Shown piece after piece: positions 16,965 through 25,823 of a stretch of DNA of 64,000 nucleotides. Origin of the DNA: JBCCIM01 sp965263205 (GTDB lineage: Bacteria > Bacteroidota > Rhodothermia > Rhodothermales > JAHQVL01); assembly GCA_965263205.1 (NCBI GenBank), contig CBDHHF010000035.1, positions 620,001 through 684,000 on the forward strand, given 5' to 3'. The translations under genes and the position numbers were made by a program. Below the pieces are notes generated by a model. It did not search any database. It was not told the DNA's origin and saw only the letters and a program-made list of their open reading frames with translations. Position 1 is the stretch's first letter, and each line of letters starts with the position of its first letter.

Positions 16965-17072
16965 GTGGTGTACGCGTCGGGTCGGACGTGCCGGCTACGG
17001 GATGTACTTGCCTATTCGCTTATGTATTCGCAGGGGTTGCACGCAGGCCAGGCATCCCTCATAGAGGCCGTA

Positions 17073-18281
17073 TCAGGTGGCCTCAGCCAGTTCTTTTTCT
17101 GCATGTACAAACGCGGCCTGCAGATGAGCAATGTATGATTTGACTTTTTCGCCGTCGGTGTCTCCCGACGCGATCATGTCATCAAAGATCTTCGCGTGTT
17201 CATCCATCCCCACCCCACGACACGCACGCGCCAAATGCTGGATCAGTACAGGAGGATTAATCACAAAGCGAATGTGGCTGTCTGCCGAGTCGTTCACATT
17301 GTATGCCTGTAGTAACATCAGCATGCCTTCCTGAATCGAACGGCTACGCAATAAAGCAACGCCTGTCAGGTAGTACCCCACAGGTTCTTTGGGGTTGATA
17401 CGCAGCATCTCGTTGCAATGAATAAGCGTGTTCGGCATGTCATTCAATCGCAGGCATGTCTGCGCGCCTAGCAGACGCGTGTAGAACGCATTTTCCACGG
17501 TCAGCTTATCGTAATCAATCGCATTGAAGAGCTCAGCGGCTTCTTCATTCCGGCGCATGATATAGTAGATAAGTCCGAGCTGGTAGGCATAGTATGCACG
17601 GTATACCTCATCGCGTGGATTCTCGTACTCGTAGGTCAGAAGTTCGATACGGGTCTGATACTTCTTGACCATGTCCTCTTCCGACAGCGCGTAGCCAGTA
17701 TGAATGATCTGCGCATCCAAACGAACCACGTGCCGGCCCGTTTTCTCAGCATGCGCCATAATCGATTCCATTACCTGGTTATGGACACTGCCGTGGTACC
17801 TGATATCTGGATGATTACGCAGAATGCGTTCCTGCCAGAATAGATCGGCACTCACCACATTACTGTCTCCCAACAGGTTCTTTACCGGAAGAATCAGAGC
17901 AGCGATATCCAGAAGCCCCAGGCTGTTCCGGATGCGTTTCCAGGCTTCAGGATCTTCAATGTATTCGTCGCCATCGAGGATAAGAATGTAGTCGCATGTA
18001 GCAAGCGAGAGGCTATGATTTCTTGCTACGGCAAACGAACCGGGCCATTCAATTTCATCAAATACATCGGCGTACTGACGAGCAATTTCAATGGTGCGAT
18101 CGGTTGAGCCCGTATCGACAACCACAATCTGATCCACGTGAGGCCGTGCCAGCGAAAGGCATTTCCCGAGGTTTTCCTCCTCGTTCTTGACGATCATGCA
18201 CAGCGACAACGTAGGCGATTGCGGCCCATTATGTGGCGATTTTTGCTGATCGAGTTGTAACTCTTTTGATTGTTCTAACAT
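17073..18281 (-). CDS. GT2 glycosyltransferase with TPR-type C-terminal repeats
   Basis: 402 residues. Residues 25-260 are a GT-A domain: LSLCMIVKNEEENLGKCL, DTGSTD at 56-61 and the metal site LDGDEY near 102-107. Residues 230-400 are helical repeats of TPR type. This architecture resembles protein-modifying glycosyltransferases that recognise the target with helical repeats. It is encoded convergently to the flagellins and just after their terminator, so flagellin is the most likely acceptor; this is inference. The ATG at 18279-18281 gives MLEQSKELQL. Confidence 0.78.
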   Translation of the reverse strand: MLEQSKELQLDQQKSPHNGPQSPTLSLCMIVKNEEENLGKCLSLARPHVDQIVVVDTGSTDRTIEIARQYADVFDEIEWPGSFAVARNHSLSLATCDYILILDGDEYIEDPEAWKRIRNSLGLLDIAALILPVKNLLGDSNVVSADLFWQERILRNHPDIRYHGSVHNQVMESIMAHAEKTGRHVVRLDAQIIHTGYALSEEDMVKKYQTRIELLTYEYENPRDEVYRAYYAYQLGLIYYIMRRNEEAAELFNAIDYDKLTVENAFYTRLLGAQTCLRLNDMPNTLIHCNEMLRINPKEPVGYYLTGVALLRSRSIQEGMLMLLQAYNVNDSADSHIRFVINPPVLIQHLARACRGVGMDEHAKIFDDMIASGDTDGEKVKSYIAHLQAAFVHAEKELAEAT

Positions 18282-18365
18282 CGCAGGAATAGTTGAAAGC
18301 GTTACTAAAGTTGCCAGATTTAAGCACAGTATGGCGCCTAACGGCTTTCGAATATCTGAGTGGTG

Positions 18366-18884
18366 TTATGATGCACGCGCAGCACTCATTTCGCGGGTAT
18401 GCTCCAGCGCTGCCTGGTAAAAGCGTTCAGCGGCAGACTCCTGGTCGAACGTACGGCAGGCTTCAGCAGCCATGTAGTACACCTGGGCACGATCCACTTC
18501 AAAATCGCCCGGCGCAACATCTTCATGGACCCCATCAATAAGCTCTGCGGCATAAATGAGCATTTCGGCTGCTGTCCGGAAATGTCCCTGTGCCCACATG
18601 GCCTGGCCGGCGAGGTGATGAATCAAGGGTTCATTGGACGCCAGATCCAGTGCTGCATCGGCATGATAGAGGGCGTCATTGTAGCGCTCTTGCAAGATGC
18701 AGAGCTGAAGGGCCAGGACGCGCGCTGCTAGCGCATCGTCTGGTTCGATTTCGTGCAGCGCCTCATAATCCAGGGATTCAAACAGGTTTTTTGCTTCCTC
18801 TAAATTTCCTGCCTCAAGCGTCTGCTGTGCCTGCTCAAATGCTCGGAGAACATCGTTTTCACGATCTTCCATGTCGTTCACCAT
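18366..18884 (-). CDS. TPR-like protein upstream of the flagellin-side glycosyltransferase
   Basis: 172 residues, entirely helical, with TPR-type pairs (RYNDALYHADAALDLASNEP near residue 70, then HHLAGQAMWAQGHFRTAAEM). No signal peptide or catalytic motif. It lies 84 bp upstream of the glycosyltransferase on the same strand, so they are probably cotranscribed. A scaffold or accessory subunit for the glycosyltransferase is a reasonable guess; a specific family is not recognised. Confidence 0.6.
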   Translation of the reverse strand: MVNDMEDRENDVLRAFEQAQQTLEAGNLEEAKNLFESLDYEALHEIEPDDALAARVLALQLCILQERYNDALYHADAALDLASNEPLIHHLAGQAMWAQGHFRTAAEMLIYAAELIDGVHEDVAPGDFEVDRAQVYYMAAEACRTFDQESAAERFYQAALEHTREMSAARAS

Positions 18885-19254
18885 TTTAAAGTCAAAATTG
18901 TTTTTCTGAAGTGCCCGCCAACCCGGGGCAGCCTGACTGCCAGAGACAGATCAGGCACTCTGCATCCGAGAAAGCCTAAAGTGTACCAAATCAGACATGC
19001 CGGCTTTTTGAACACCACCTCCCTCCCCAGAACACCTCAAAGTATGCCTGTTTATGAACTGCATACGGCATTTAAGGACGCGCTGATATAGACGATAGCA
19101 TACACAACGGTCGAAGCGCAGAATGCGTATTTAGGGTGGAAAAGCCGGCCATGCATGGAAAATACTTCCGAGCAAACCCGGCTTTCGGTTTGCCCTTTCC
19201 AGTACGTCCTTCTCCCGCAGCATTGACCCCAATCATCATCCATCATTAACGGCT
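18885..19254. other. Divergent intergenic region before fliS
   Basis: 370 bp with no convincing gene. It holds the sigma-28-like site at 19072-19098 for fliS-fliD. I see no clear promoter for the minus-strand TPR gene. Confidence 0.5.
19072..19098 (+). promoter_or_regulatory. Candidate sigma-28 promoter of fliS-fliD
   Basis: TTAAGG at 19072 and GACGATAG at 19091-19098, with the same 15-base gap between TTAA and the -10 octamer as the other sites. The -10 is the weakest of the set (GACGATAG). The leader to fliS would be about 150 nt. Confidence 0.45.
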
Positions 19255-19575
19255 ATGTTTACAAACCAAGCTGCACAACAATACCAGCGTCAGGATGTGC
19301 TTTCTGCCTCTCCTTCACAACTGGTAACCAAACTTTATGACCTGGCTATCCTCGCTTGCAATAACGAGGATCGCATGAAACTCCGGAAGGTCCTGATTGA
19401 GCTCATTTCCTCTCTCAATTTTGAGGAAGGCGGTGACATCGCAATCCGGCTTTCTCAGATTTATGAGTTCTGCATGCGTGAAAGCGTGTCAGGTGACCTA
19501 AACCAGATTTCAGAAATGCTCGGCGACTTGCGCGACACCTGGAAAGAAAGCCTCCAGACGGCGCAGCCGGCCTAG
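19255..19575 (+). CDS. fliS: Flagellin export chaperone FliS
   Basis: 106 residues, slightly short for FliS. The start AAQQYQRQDVLSASPSQLVT, followed by KLYDLAILACN, is the FliS N-terminal pattern (xxxYxxxxVxTASPxxLxxxLYDxA). FliS binds the C-terminal helix of flagellin and prevents premature polymerisation in the cytoplasm. It precedes the cap gene fliD by 172 bp, a common fliS/fliD pairing. Confidence 0.85.
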   Translation: MFTNQAAQQYQRQDVLSASPSQLVTKLYDLAILACNNEDRMKLRKVLIELISSLNFEEGGDIAIRLSQIYEFCMRESVSGDLNQISEMLGDLRDTWKESLQTAQPA

Positions 19576-19747
19576 TTCAAAACCAGTAGCCCACATCTCC
19601 TTTCACCCCAACTTCTCGTTCACCGCAGGTATGATCTGCATTGTTCTTTGTATTGAATCGAACACGTCTGAACACACAATGCCTCCGTGCCCTCGTTGCA
19701 TGCCTGTACTTCCCAATTGACGAGATAAACCTAAACCCCTATACATC

Positions 19748-21229
19748 ATGTTACTCGGTTCTTCTGCATCCGCTTTCCGCGAAAGCGATCCGTATGAAAT
19801 CCTGATCCAGCAGTTGCTGGTCCTGGAAAGTCAGCCCCGTGTCAACCTCGAGACCAGCAAGTTCAATCTTGAACGCGACAAAAGCGTACTCAACGATCTG
19901 GACAGTCGGGTTTCGGCATTCGATACGGTCCTGGATTCTTTCCTGGATCCACTGACACACCCGTTTAACAGCCGGACAGTTAACCTGAGCGATACAACCG
20001 GATTCAGCGCCCAGGCATCGGACAGCGCTGTCTTTGGTTCACATTCGCTGCAGGTTACCCGCCTGGCCTCAACCGACACGCGGCTTTCCGATCGGTACAC
20101 GGCGTCCAATACAGACATCGTAACAGCTCTTGGCGCCGGCACCAAGTCGTTTAGCATCAGCGTTTCAAACCCTACGGACGCAGATCCAGACAACCGCGAA
20201 ACAATTAATGTATCGGTAGACATCTCCAACAGCGACGACGAAACTGTCCTTCAGGAAGTAGCCTCCGCAATCAATGCCGCGATGAACAGTGCATACGATG
20301 CGGATACCATCGAAGGCGACAGCCGCGCTTCTGCGTCGGTCGTCAACGAAACGTCGGATTCAGCCAGGCTCTCGATTCGCGCCGGCGACACGGGCTACGC
20401 GAGCCGTATCAATTTTGAGTCGGATACCGACGGCCTCCTCTCCTATCTTGGCGTCAGCAACGCAAGTGTCGTTTCAGGGGCCACAGGTGGCCAGGCTTCT
20501 GTTGTAGGTACGAGTGAGGACACTTCTGACCTCACCAGTCAGTTTGATCTCGATGGCCTGACGCTTTACCGAAACTCCAATTCGGTTACAGACGCCATTA
20601 CAGGCGTGACACTAACCCTCAACGAAACGATGACGGCGCCAATTGACTTCAGCGTTGTCTCGGACTCCTCTACCATTGAGGCAGACATTGAGGACTTCAT
20701 CGACAAGTACAACGATATCCTCAGCCACATTAAAGACCGTGCAGAAGTAGATGGCGACACGGGCGACCGCGGTACGTTTGCCGGTGACACAACCTTTACG
20801 TCACTCCGCTTTAACATGCGAGCCGACGTGATTTCCGAGGTAGCTGACCAGCCAGCAGATGCACCAACGCAGATCACGGAACTTGGTATCGAAGTGAACT
20901 CAGACGGTTCGCTGCGTCTGGATGACGCCGACGCGTTGATCCAGGCAATCGAAGCTGATCCAGAGAATGTGCGCACACTTTTTGCAGGCGACGATGGTAT
21001 TGCCACGCGACTTAGCAACCGCATTTCAGATTACCTGGGCTTTGGCGGATTTATTCAGTCTCGCGAAGCCAATATTGATACCCGCATCCGCACAATCGAT
21101 GGGCGTATCACGCGTTTCGATGAAAACCTCTCGCGTCGCGAGGAGCAGCTTCGGGGCGAATTTGCCAGGTTGCAGGAAGCGATTACCTTATTTGAAGGTC
21201 AGCAGGCAAGCCTCTTCGCATTCGGTTAA
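19748..21229 (+). CDS. fliD: Filament cap protein FliD
   Basis: 493 residues. The N-terminal helix (PYEILIQQLLVLESQPRVNL then LERDKSVLNDLDSRVSAFDT) and the C-terminal coiled coil (REANIDTRIRTIDGRITRFD then LQEAITLFEGQQ) frame a beta-rich middle with the FliD_C-type NDILSHIKDRAEVDGDTGDRG region. FliD forms the pentameric or hexameric cap that folds flagellin at the filament tip. A terminator follows at 21318-21358. Confidence 0.92.
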   Translation: MLLGSSASAFRESDPYEILIQQLLVLESQPRVNLETSKFNLERDKSVLNDLDSRVSAFDTVLDSFLDPLTHPFNSRTVNLSDTTGFSAQASDSAVFGSHSLQVTRLASTDTRLSDRYTASNTDIVTALGAGTKSFSISVSNPTDADPDNRETINVSVDISNSDDETVLQEVASAINAAMNSAYDADTIEGDSRASASVVNETSDSARLSIRAGDTGYASRINFESDTDGLLSYLGVSNASVVSGATGGQASVVGTSEDTSDLTSQFDLDGLTLYRNSNSVTDAITGVTLTLNETMTAPIDFSVVSDSSTIEADIEDFIDKYNDILSHIKDRAEVDGDTGDRGTFAGDTTFTSLRFNMRADVISEVADQPADAPTQITELGIEVNSDGSLRLDDADALIQAIEADPENVRTLFAGDDGIATRLSNRISDYLGFGGFIQSREANIDTRIRTIDGRITRFDENLSRREEQLRGEFARLQEAITLFEGQQASLFAFG

Positions 21230-21317
21230 TAAGTGATGCAGCAAGCTTACGCACGCCGTAAACACACTGCAAAAGACCTATTGGAGAGGCAGCACGGCAA
21301 TCCGTTCTTCTCTTTCT

Positions 21318-21358
21318 CAAAAGACCATAGATCACAAGGCTGATCTGTGGTCTTTTCA
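21318..21358 (+). terminator. Terminator of fliD
   Basis: AAAAGACCATAGATCA pairs with TGATCTGTGGTCTTTT (one G-U and an internal mismatch), ending in four T. Located 90 bp after fliD. Confidence 0.75.
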
Positions 21359-21396
21359 TATCAGCTGGCCAATCATTTTAAGCACTTCTACGAGTT

Positions 21397-21723
21397 ATGG
21401 ACAAAACGCTGAAAGCCATTTACAATTTAGGCGAACAGATGCAAGCAGCCCTTGATGCAGATGACCTGGGCATGTTTTACAAGCTTGTTGATGAACGCGA
21501 GGTCCTTGTCAAACAACTCAAGCCGCAACAGGAACAGGCATTCTCGCCCGAAGACACTGCAACCCTTGAGGCACAGTTTAACGCAATCATGGGAGCACTC
21601 AATGGCAAGGAGCTCAAGATGATGGAGCAGCTGCGGCAACTCGACAAATTCAGAAAGGCAGACCGGTCGTATAACACGGCCACGCAACGCCGGCGCTTCA
21701 TTAATGATAAGCTTACCGGCTAA
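21397..21723 (+). CDS. FliT-like flagellar chaperone
   Basis: 108 residues, all helical: IYNLGEQMQAALDADDLGMF, LVDEREVLVKQLKP, then a C-terminal helix with LRQLDKFRKADRSYNTATQR. The layout (short helices followed by a Lys/Arg-rich end) and the position after fliS-fliD fit FliT, the FliD chaperone. Sequence identity by eye is low, and a FlgN-type chaperone is possible. Confidence 0.6.
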   Translation: MDKTLKAIYNLGEQMQAALDADDLGMFYKLVDEREVLVKQLKPQQEQAFSPEDTATLEAQFNAIMGALNGKELKMMEQLRQLDKFRKADRSYNTATQRRRFINDKLTG

Positions 21724-22012
21724 ACAATACCCCACCGCCGCACAACGCATTGGCCGCGCGGATCAGGAAAGCGACCGCTTATTACAGCAGCCCGTAATGC
21801 ACCATCCGGGTGCACACAGCACTCAAAAAACGCAAGCGCTGCGCGCCATTAGATTACACCGCCCCCAGTAGTTCGGCATATATTGTGCACACTCACCAGT
21901 AAGTCATGATTCGTGTGTGCAATTACACGTTTCGTATCCTTTAAGCCTTGCACGAGGAACACCAGGCAGGAAAGAACATCCCAATGATGGCAAGTCTTGC
22001 CCTTTTCCAGAC

Positions 22013-22039
22013 TTAAGTGCAAACAAAAAAAGCCGATAC
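22013..22039 (+). promoter_or_regulatory. Candidate sigma-28 promoter of flgM
   Basis: TTAAGTGC at 22013 and GCCGATAC at 22032-22039. Seven of eight -10 bases match GCCGATAA and the spacing is exact. The start would lie about 45 nt before the flgM ATG. This makes flgM a target of the sigma factor it inhibits, as known in enteric bacteria. Confidence 0.65.
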
Positions 22040-22089
22040 CAAGCCTGTTTTTGCAGCAGCACCTAATTAAGCGATTTCAAAACAGTTCC

Positions 22090-22455
22090 ATGAATATAGG
22101 TGACATTACAAACGGCGGCCTCTCGACCTCGAAGCACCTAAAAAGCCGTAACCTTGAATCTGTAAATGGTCCGGATACACGGATTGCGCCGCGCACTGAC
22201 TTGCCTGAAGAGCGCCAGGAGCCGCGCGACAGTGTGGCCATTTCCGAGGAAGCACGTCAAGCACTGGCTGAAAACCAGAAACGACTGCAGGAGCTGGAAA
22301 AAGCCCGCGAAGCACTGAATGAAATACCACAACTCAGTGCCGAGCGCAAGCGCCAGATACAAGAAAGGATTGACGCTGCATATTACTCAAAACCAGAAAT
22401 CCTGGACAAAATTGCATCGCGTATTGCGCGCGACATCGGAGAGTTCAAACGCTAA
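22090..22455 (+). CDS. flgM: Anti-sigma-28 factor FlgM
   Basis: 121 residues from the ATG at 22090 (MNIGDITNG). The disordered, polar N-terminal half is followed by the FlgM-type sigma-binding region: DSVAISEEARQAL near residue 49, then SAERKRQIQERIDAAYYSKP and DKIASRIARDI at the end. FlgM holds FliA inactive until the hook is finished and FlgM is exported. It has its own sigma-28-like promoter and a terminator at 22484-22513, so it is a single-gene unit, though the fliT-like gene upstream could add read-through. Confidence 0.82.
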   Translation: MNIGDITNGGLSTSKHLKSRNLESVNGPDTRIAPRTDLPEERQEPRDSVAISEEARQALAENQKRLQELEKAREALNEIPQLSAERKRQIQERIDAAYYSKPEILDKIASRIARDIGEFKR

Positions 22456-22483
22456 ACTTTCCCTGTACCAAACAGCCTTTTTG

Positions 22484-22513
22484 AAAGGGCCGGCAACACT
22501 GTCGGCCCTTTTC
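22484..22513 (+). terminator. Terminator of flgM
   Basis: AAAGGGCCGGCA pairs with TCGGCCCTTTT around a short loop, followed by more T after one C. Located 29 bp past the flgM stop. Confidence 0.75.
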
Positions 22514-22640
22514 TTTTTGGGCCAAGTCTTTACCCAGCACTCATCCACGCAACAAACACAGACACTTAACACCAAATACCTATATACTTGATATTTAATA
22601 ACTTAGCCTATCTATACCAGCTCGTTTTCTACTATGAAAG

Positions 22641-22675
22641 CCACGTCATACCGGACTTGCTCCGGCATGACGTGG
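22641..22675. repeat. Palindromic intergenic element
   Basis: CCACGTCATACCGGA (22641-22655) pairs with TCCGGCATGACGTGG (22661-22675), 15 bp with one mismatch. The CGTCAT/CCGGA core resembles dispersed palindromes seen in many bacterial genomes. No T-run on either side. Confidence 0.55.
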
Positions 22676-22733
22676 AGGGAAAAAAAGTGCACGGCTTCCC
22701 TTTCCTCCGGAGCCCTATATCAAATTAGCAGCA

Positions 22734-22768
22734 TAAAAAAACAGGCAACCCCATCGTAGGATTGCCTG
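22734..22768 (-). terminator. Terminator of the sigma-54 activator gene
   Basis: On the minus strand CAGGCAATCC pairs with GGGTTGCCTG and is followed by a run of T (22741-22734 are A on the plus strand). Located 56 bp past the stop of the activator gene. Confidence 0.72.
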
Positions 22769-22823
22769 CAGATAAAATCGCTCAATGTATACAGACGTTC
22801 AGAACGCCACCGCAATAGGCCGG

Positions 22824-24212
22824 CTAATTCAACAGCCCGGTGTCTCTGTAGCGACGCAGCTTGTTTCGAATAGTCCGCGCGCTAATCCCCAGTTTTTCAG
22901 CTGCACGCTGCTGGTTATTGTTTGTATCTGCCAGCGCTTTCATAATCATGACGCGCTCCATGTCATCGATGGTTTGCGGAACGCGCTTGCCGCTAACAAC
23001 ATCACCTTCCCCGCCTGGCTCAGCATCGTTGAAGAAGTCGTTGAACACGTCTTCAATTTTGATGATCTCGCGGTCTGCAGATAAAATTACGCCACGGTGA
23101 ATAACGTTTTCCAACTGGCGCACGTTGCCTGGCCAGGGGAAATCAGCAAGCTTGGCAGCCAGTTCAGAGTCGATCTGCTTTTCAGGCAGCTCATACAACG
23201 TTGTGTACTTGTTGACGAAGTGCGACACCAGCTGTGGCACATCAGAAAGCCGATCGCGCAAAGCCGGCACCGAAAGCGGAAATACAGACAACCGGTGCAA
23301 TAAGTCTTCCCTGAAAATCCCTTCCTGAATAGCTTCATTCAGATTGCGGTTACTTGTTGCAATCACACGAACATTTACCTTTTTGATATCGGAAGAGCCA
23401 ATTTTCTGAAATTCACTCTCTTGTAAGACACGCAACAACTTGGCCTGGACCACTAGATCGATCTCAGTGATCTCATCAAGAAGTAACGTGCCGTTGTTAG
23501 CAACTTCAAATGCACCGGTCATGTCATCAATTGCGCCAGTAAAGGCACCTTTCCGGTGACCAAACAAATGACTCTCCACCAACTCTTTAGGCAGATTGGC
23601 GCAATTCAACGTGATGTACGGCCCGTTTGCCCGATCGCTCATTTGGTGAATCAGCTTAGCAAGGATTTCTTTACCCGTTCCACTCTCCCCCTGAATAAAT
23701 ACCGGCGCCTTGTTTTTACTTACTCTTGGCAGAAGCTGCTTGAGTTTCTTGATACGCGGATGTTCACCAACATAGGTAACTGTTTTGCCACGCGACTTGC
23801 TTTTACGAGACCGCGGATGTGCTACCTCTGGTAAATCTTCGTCTTTGGTAGCCAGGCATTTTTGCACCCGCTCAACCAACTCGGTAGTTGAAAAGGGCTT
23901 TGGTATATAGTCTATTGCTCCATTTTTCATCGAGCGAACCGCATGCTGCACATTTGAGTGTGCAGTAATCATGATGACCTTAATACCCGGATTCTCCTTG
24001 CGGATATACGACAGCAGTTCAAGCCCATCAATGTCGGGCATCATGAAGTCCGTGACGACAAGATCAAACGCTGTTTTCTTGATTGCTTCTATTGCCTGTG
24101 TTGCATCCGAGCAACACGTCACCTTCATTCCGTGACGCGCAAACAGTCGTTCAAATAATCCGTGTAGTAAGTGCTCATCATCAACGAATAGAATTTGTGC
24201 CTTTTGCTCCAT
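22824..24212 (-). CDS. NtrC-type sigma-54 activator, FlrC/FleR/FlgR-like
   Basis: 462 residues in three domains. Receiver (residues 5-120): acidic DD at 11-12, phosphoacceptor D55 in VVTDFMMPD, T84 and K105. AAA+ (about 145-380): Walker A GESGTGK at 175-181, GAFTGA loop at 222-227 that contacts sigma-54, and LLLDEITEID Walker B. C-terminal Fis-type helix-turn-helix (about 430-455, NNQQRAAEKLGISARTIRNK). It is divergent from flgB and sits inside the flagellar cluster, so control of mid-stage flagellar promoters is likely. No sensor kinase gene is nearby. Confidence 0.88.
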   Translation of the reverse strand: MEQKAQILFVDDEHLLHGLFERLFARHGMKVTCCSDATQAIEAIKKTAFDLVVTDFMMPDIDGLELLSYIRKENPGIKVIMITAHSNVQHAVRSMKNGAIDYIPKPFSTTELVERVQKCLATKDEDLPEVAHPRSRKSKSRGKTVTYVGEHPRIKKLKQLLPRVSKNKAPVFIQGESGTGKEILAKLIHQMSDRANGPYITLNCANLPKELVESHLFGHRKGAFTGAIDDMTGAFEVANNGTLLLDEITEIDLVVQAKLLRVLQESEFQKIGSSDIKKVNVRVIATSNRNLNEAIQEGIFREDLLHRLSVFPLSVPALRDRLSDVPQLVSHFVNKYTTLYELPEKQIDSELAAKLADFPWPGNVRQLENVIHRGVILSADREIIKIEDVFNDFFNDAEPGGEGDVVSGKRVPQTIDDMERVMIMKALADTNNNQQRAAEKLGISARTIRNKLRRYRDTGLLN

Positions 24213-24634
24213 TAAATAATACAGTGAGCTAGAGAGTTATGGGGACAACCACGGTACGTGAACCAGAAATAAACAGAGGTATATATCGAAGAAGGGCCTA
24301 ACCAACTGGTTCAGAGTTGTACGTGTCGAAATGCATAATGCCTGATGATCAAATCTTATACCAACACATCTACTATCCATCAGGCTTTGGTCAAGATCAG
24401 GCGCCTTCTTACTGAAGAAGTCCCGTTGTGTTCTGGCATTTTATTTAAGAAAGTTGGCAATATGGCCGAAAACCGAAGATCTGGATCTCACAAAAAAAAG
24501 AAGCCATTTTTTGTATCCCCCGCCCCCCAACTCCTGCCTTCAATTTTCAGATCTGTGCTCCTCCTCGCCGGCTCGGCAATTATTTCCCGGGACCGTTTCT
24601 TTTTCCTATGAACACCCCTTTTTTTTCGCCAGGT

Positions 24635-24661
24635 TTAACCCTACTGAAAAACAGCCGATAT
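24635..24661 (+). promoter_or_regulatory. Candidate sigma-28 promoter upstream of flgB
   Basis: TTAACCCT at 24635 and GCCGATAT at 24654-24661 with the 15-base gap. It is about 225 nt before flgB and upstream of the sigma-54-like site, so it would be a second, distal promoter of the same operon. Confidence 0.4.
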
Positions 24662-24831
24662 TTATCTTCTATTCTCTACCCAAACTCCCCTCCTGCCTCT
24701 TTTTGCGCGATTTGGCGCGATCACACCTCTTCTACCGCCACTCCCTGCGCTCTAAGCTTCCCATTAAATTCAGGGCTAATCGAGGCGTTTGCACACTTAA
24801 AGCCCCCATGCAAAATACACGTCGTTTGTGG

Positions 24832-24847
24832 TGGCACGATGGTTGAA
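24832..24847 (+). promoter_or_regulatory. Candidate sigma-54 promoter of the flgB operon
   Basis: TGGCACG, four bases, TTGAA: a perfect -24 element with correct spacing; the -12 GC is GA. The leader to the ATG at 24893 would be about 35 nt. The divergent gene encodes a sigma-54 activator. Confidence 0.5.
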
Positions 24848-24892
24848 ACTGCCTGAGATCGCAATCAATAATGCGGAAACTCAAGCAATAAA

Positions 24893-25231
24893 ATGATTGA
24901 AACAGAACGTATAACCCTGCTGGGCAATGCACTCAAAGCCTACAACTGGCGCTTAAAAGCATTAACCAGCAACCTGGCCAACATGGACACGCCTGGTTAC
25001 CAGCGTATGTCAGTCAGGTTCGAAGAGACGCTCCAGGAAGTACGGCACGCTGTACCCGGACTGCGTAACACAACTGAAATTCAGCCGCGCATGAAAGTCG
25101 GCGAAACAGGCCCGGTGCTGGAAGATGAATTGATGAACCTGGCCGACACGCAGATGCGCACACAATTCAGCACCAAAACCCTTCATGATCATTTCCAGAT
25201 GCTCCGCACAAGTATCACGGGCAGACAGTAA
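24893..25231 (+). CDS. flgB: Proximal rod protein FlgB
   Basis: 112 residues. The N-terminal motif (LKALTSNLANMDTPGYQRMS near residue 22) and the C-terminal region (DTQMRTQFSTKTLHDHFQML then TSITGR) are FlgB signatures, although this copy is shorter than the usual 130-140 residues in its central part. FlgB is an early rod subunit exported by the type III system. It opens the flgB-flgC-X-fliE-fliF operon. Confidence 0.9.
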   Translation: MIETERITLLGNALKAYNWRLKALTSNLANMDTPGYQRMSVRFEETLQEVRHAVPGLRNTTEIQPRMKVGETGPVLEDELMNLADTQMRTQFSTKTLHDHFQMLRTSITGRQ

Positions 25232-25256
25232 CCTTTCACCTCTATAAACTCTGGTT

Positions 25257-25757
25257 ATGTTAATCAATAAACACACATTCTCTGCTTATCAAACGGTAGC
25301 CCGCGGCCTTGAGGCCCAGCGTATTGCAATCAGTACAACAACTGAAAACATTGCAAACGCATCTACTACGCGAACAGCAGACGGCGGCCCCTACGCCTTG
25401 AAGCGCAGCCTCCACGAGGTACCCGATGCGCGCTACAAACGCTTTGAGAACATCCTCAACCAGATGCAAAGCGATATGGATGTGAGCAACAATCGCCACT
25501 TCGAAGGCACCTCGTTACGCCGGCGCCTTGCCGACAATGAGATGGGTCCTCTTACGACCGTGGAGGCAAATCAAAACTTCCGTTCAGAATACGACCCTTC
25601 ACATCCTCATTCGGATGAAAATGGGTACGTGTTGTATCCCGACATTAACGTTGTAGAGGAAATGGCAAGGCTTATTTCGGCCAATCGGATTTACGAAGCC
25701 AATCTTTCTGCTTTTCAAACAGCCAAGGAAATGACCAAAAAGACGCTGGAAATCTGA
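25257..25757 (+). CDS. flgC: Proximal rod protein FlgC
   Basis: 166 residues. Contains the rod motif (ISTTTENIANASTTRTADGG) and the FlgC C-terminal block PSHPHSDENGYVLYPDINVV followed by EMARLISANRIYEANLSAF. FlgC follows FlgB in rod assembly. It starts 25 bp after flgB. Confidence 0.93.
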   Translation: MLINKHTFSAYQTVARGLEAQRIAISTTTENIANASTTRTADGGPYALKRSLHEVPDARYKRFENILNQMQSDMDVSNNRHFEGTSLRRRLADNEMGPLTTVEANQNFRSEYDPSHPHSDENGYVLYPDINVVEEMARLISANRIYEANLSAFQTAKEMTKKTLEI

Positions 25758-25823
25758 TCCCGGCGCTTTTCTTTCCGCCAAGCACGCAATACGTCAAACG
25801 TAATTCAGTATCGCCCTTTTACT

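Larger units (their letters stand above)
24213..24892. other. Divergent regulatory region between the activator gene and flgB
   Basis: 680 bp, rich in A, T and C runs, with no convincing gene; the open frames across it are low-complexity. It holds a sigma-28-like site (24635-24661) and a sigma-54-like site (24832-24847), both facing flgB. Activator binding sites are expected here but I cannot identify a motif. Confidence 0.5.

Noticed and set aside
24345..24856. Overlapping plus-strand frames between the activator gene and flgB
   Set aside because: Low-complexity Phe/Ser/Lys/Pro-rich peptides from homopolymer-rich DNA, no ribosome sites, and the region is needed for regulation.
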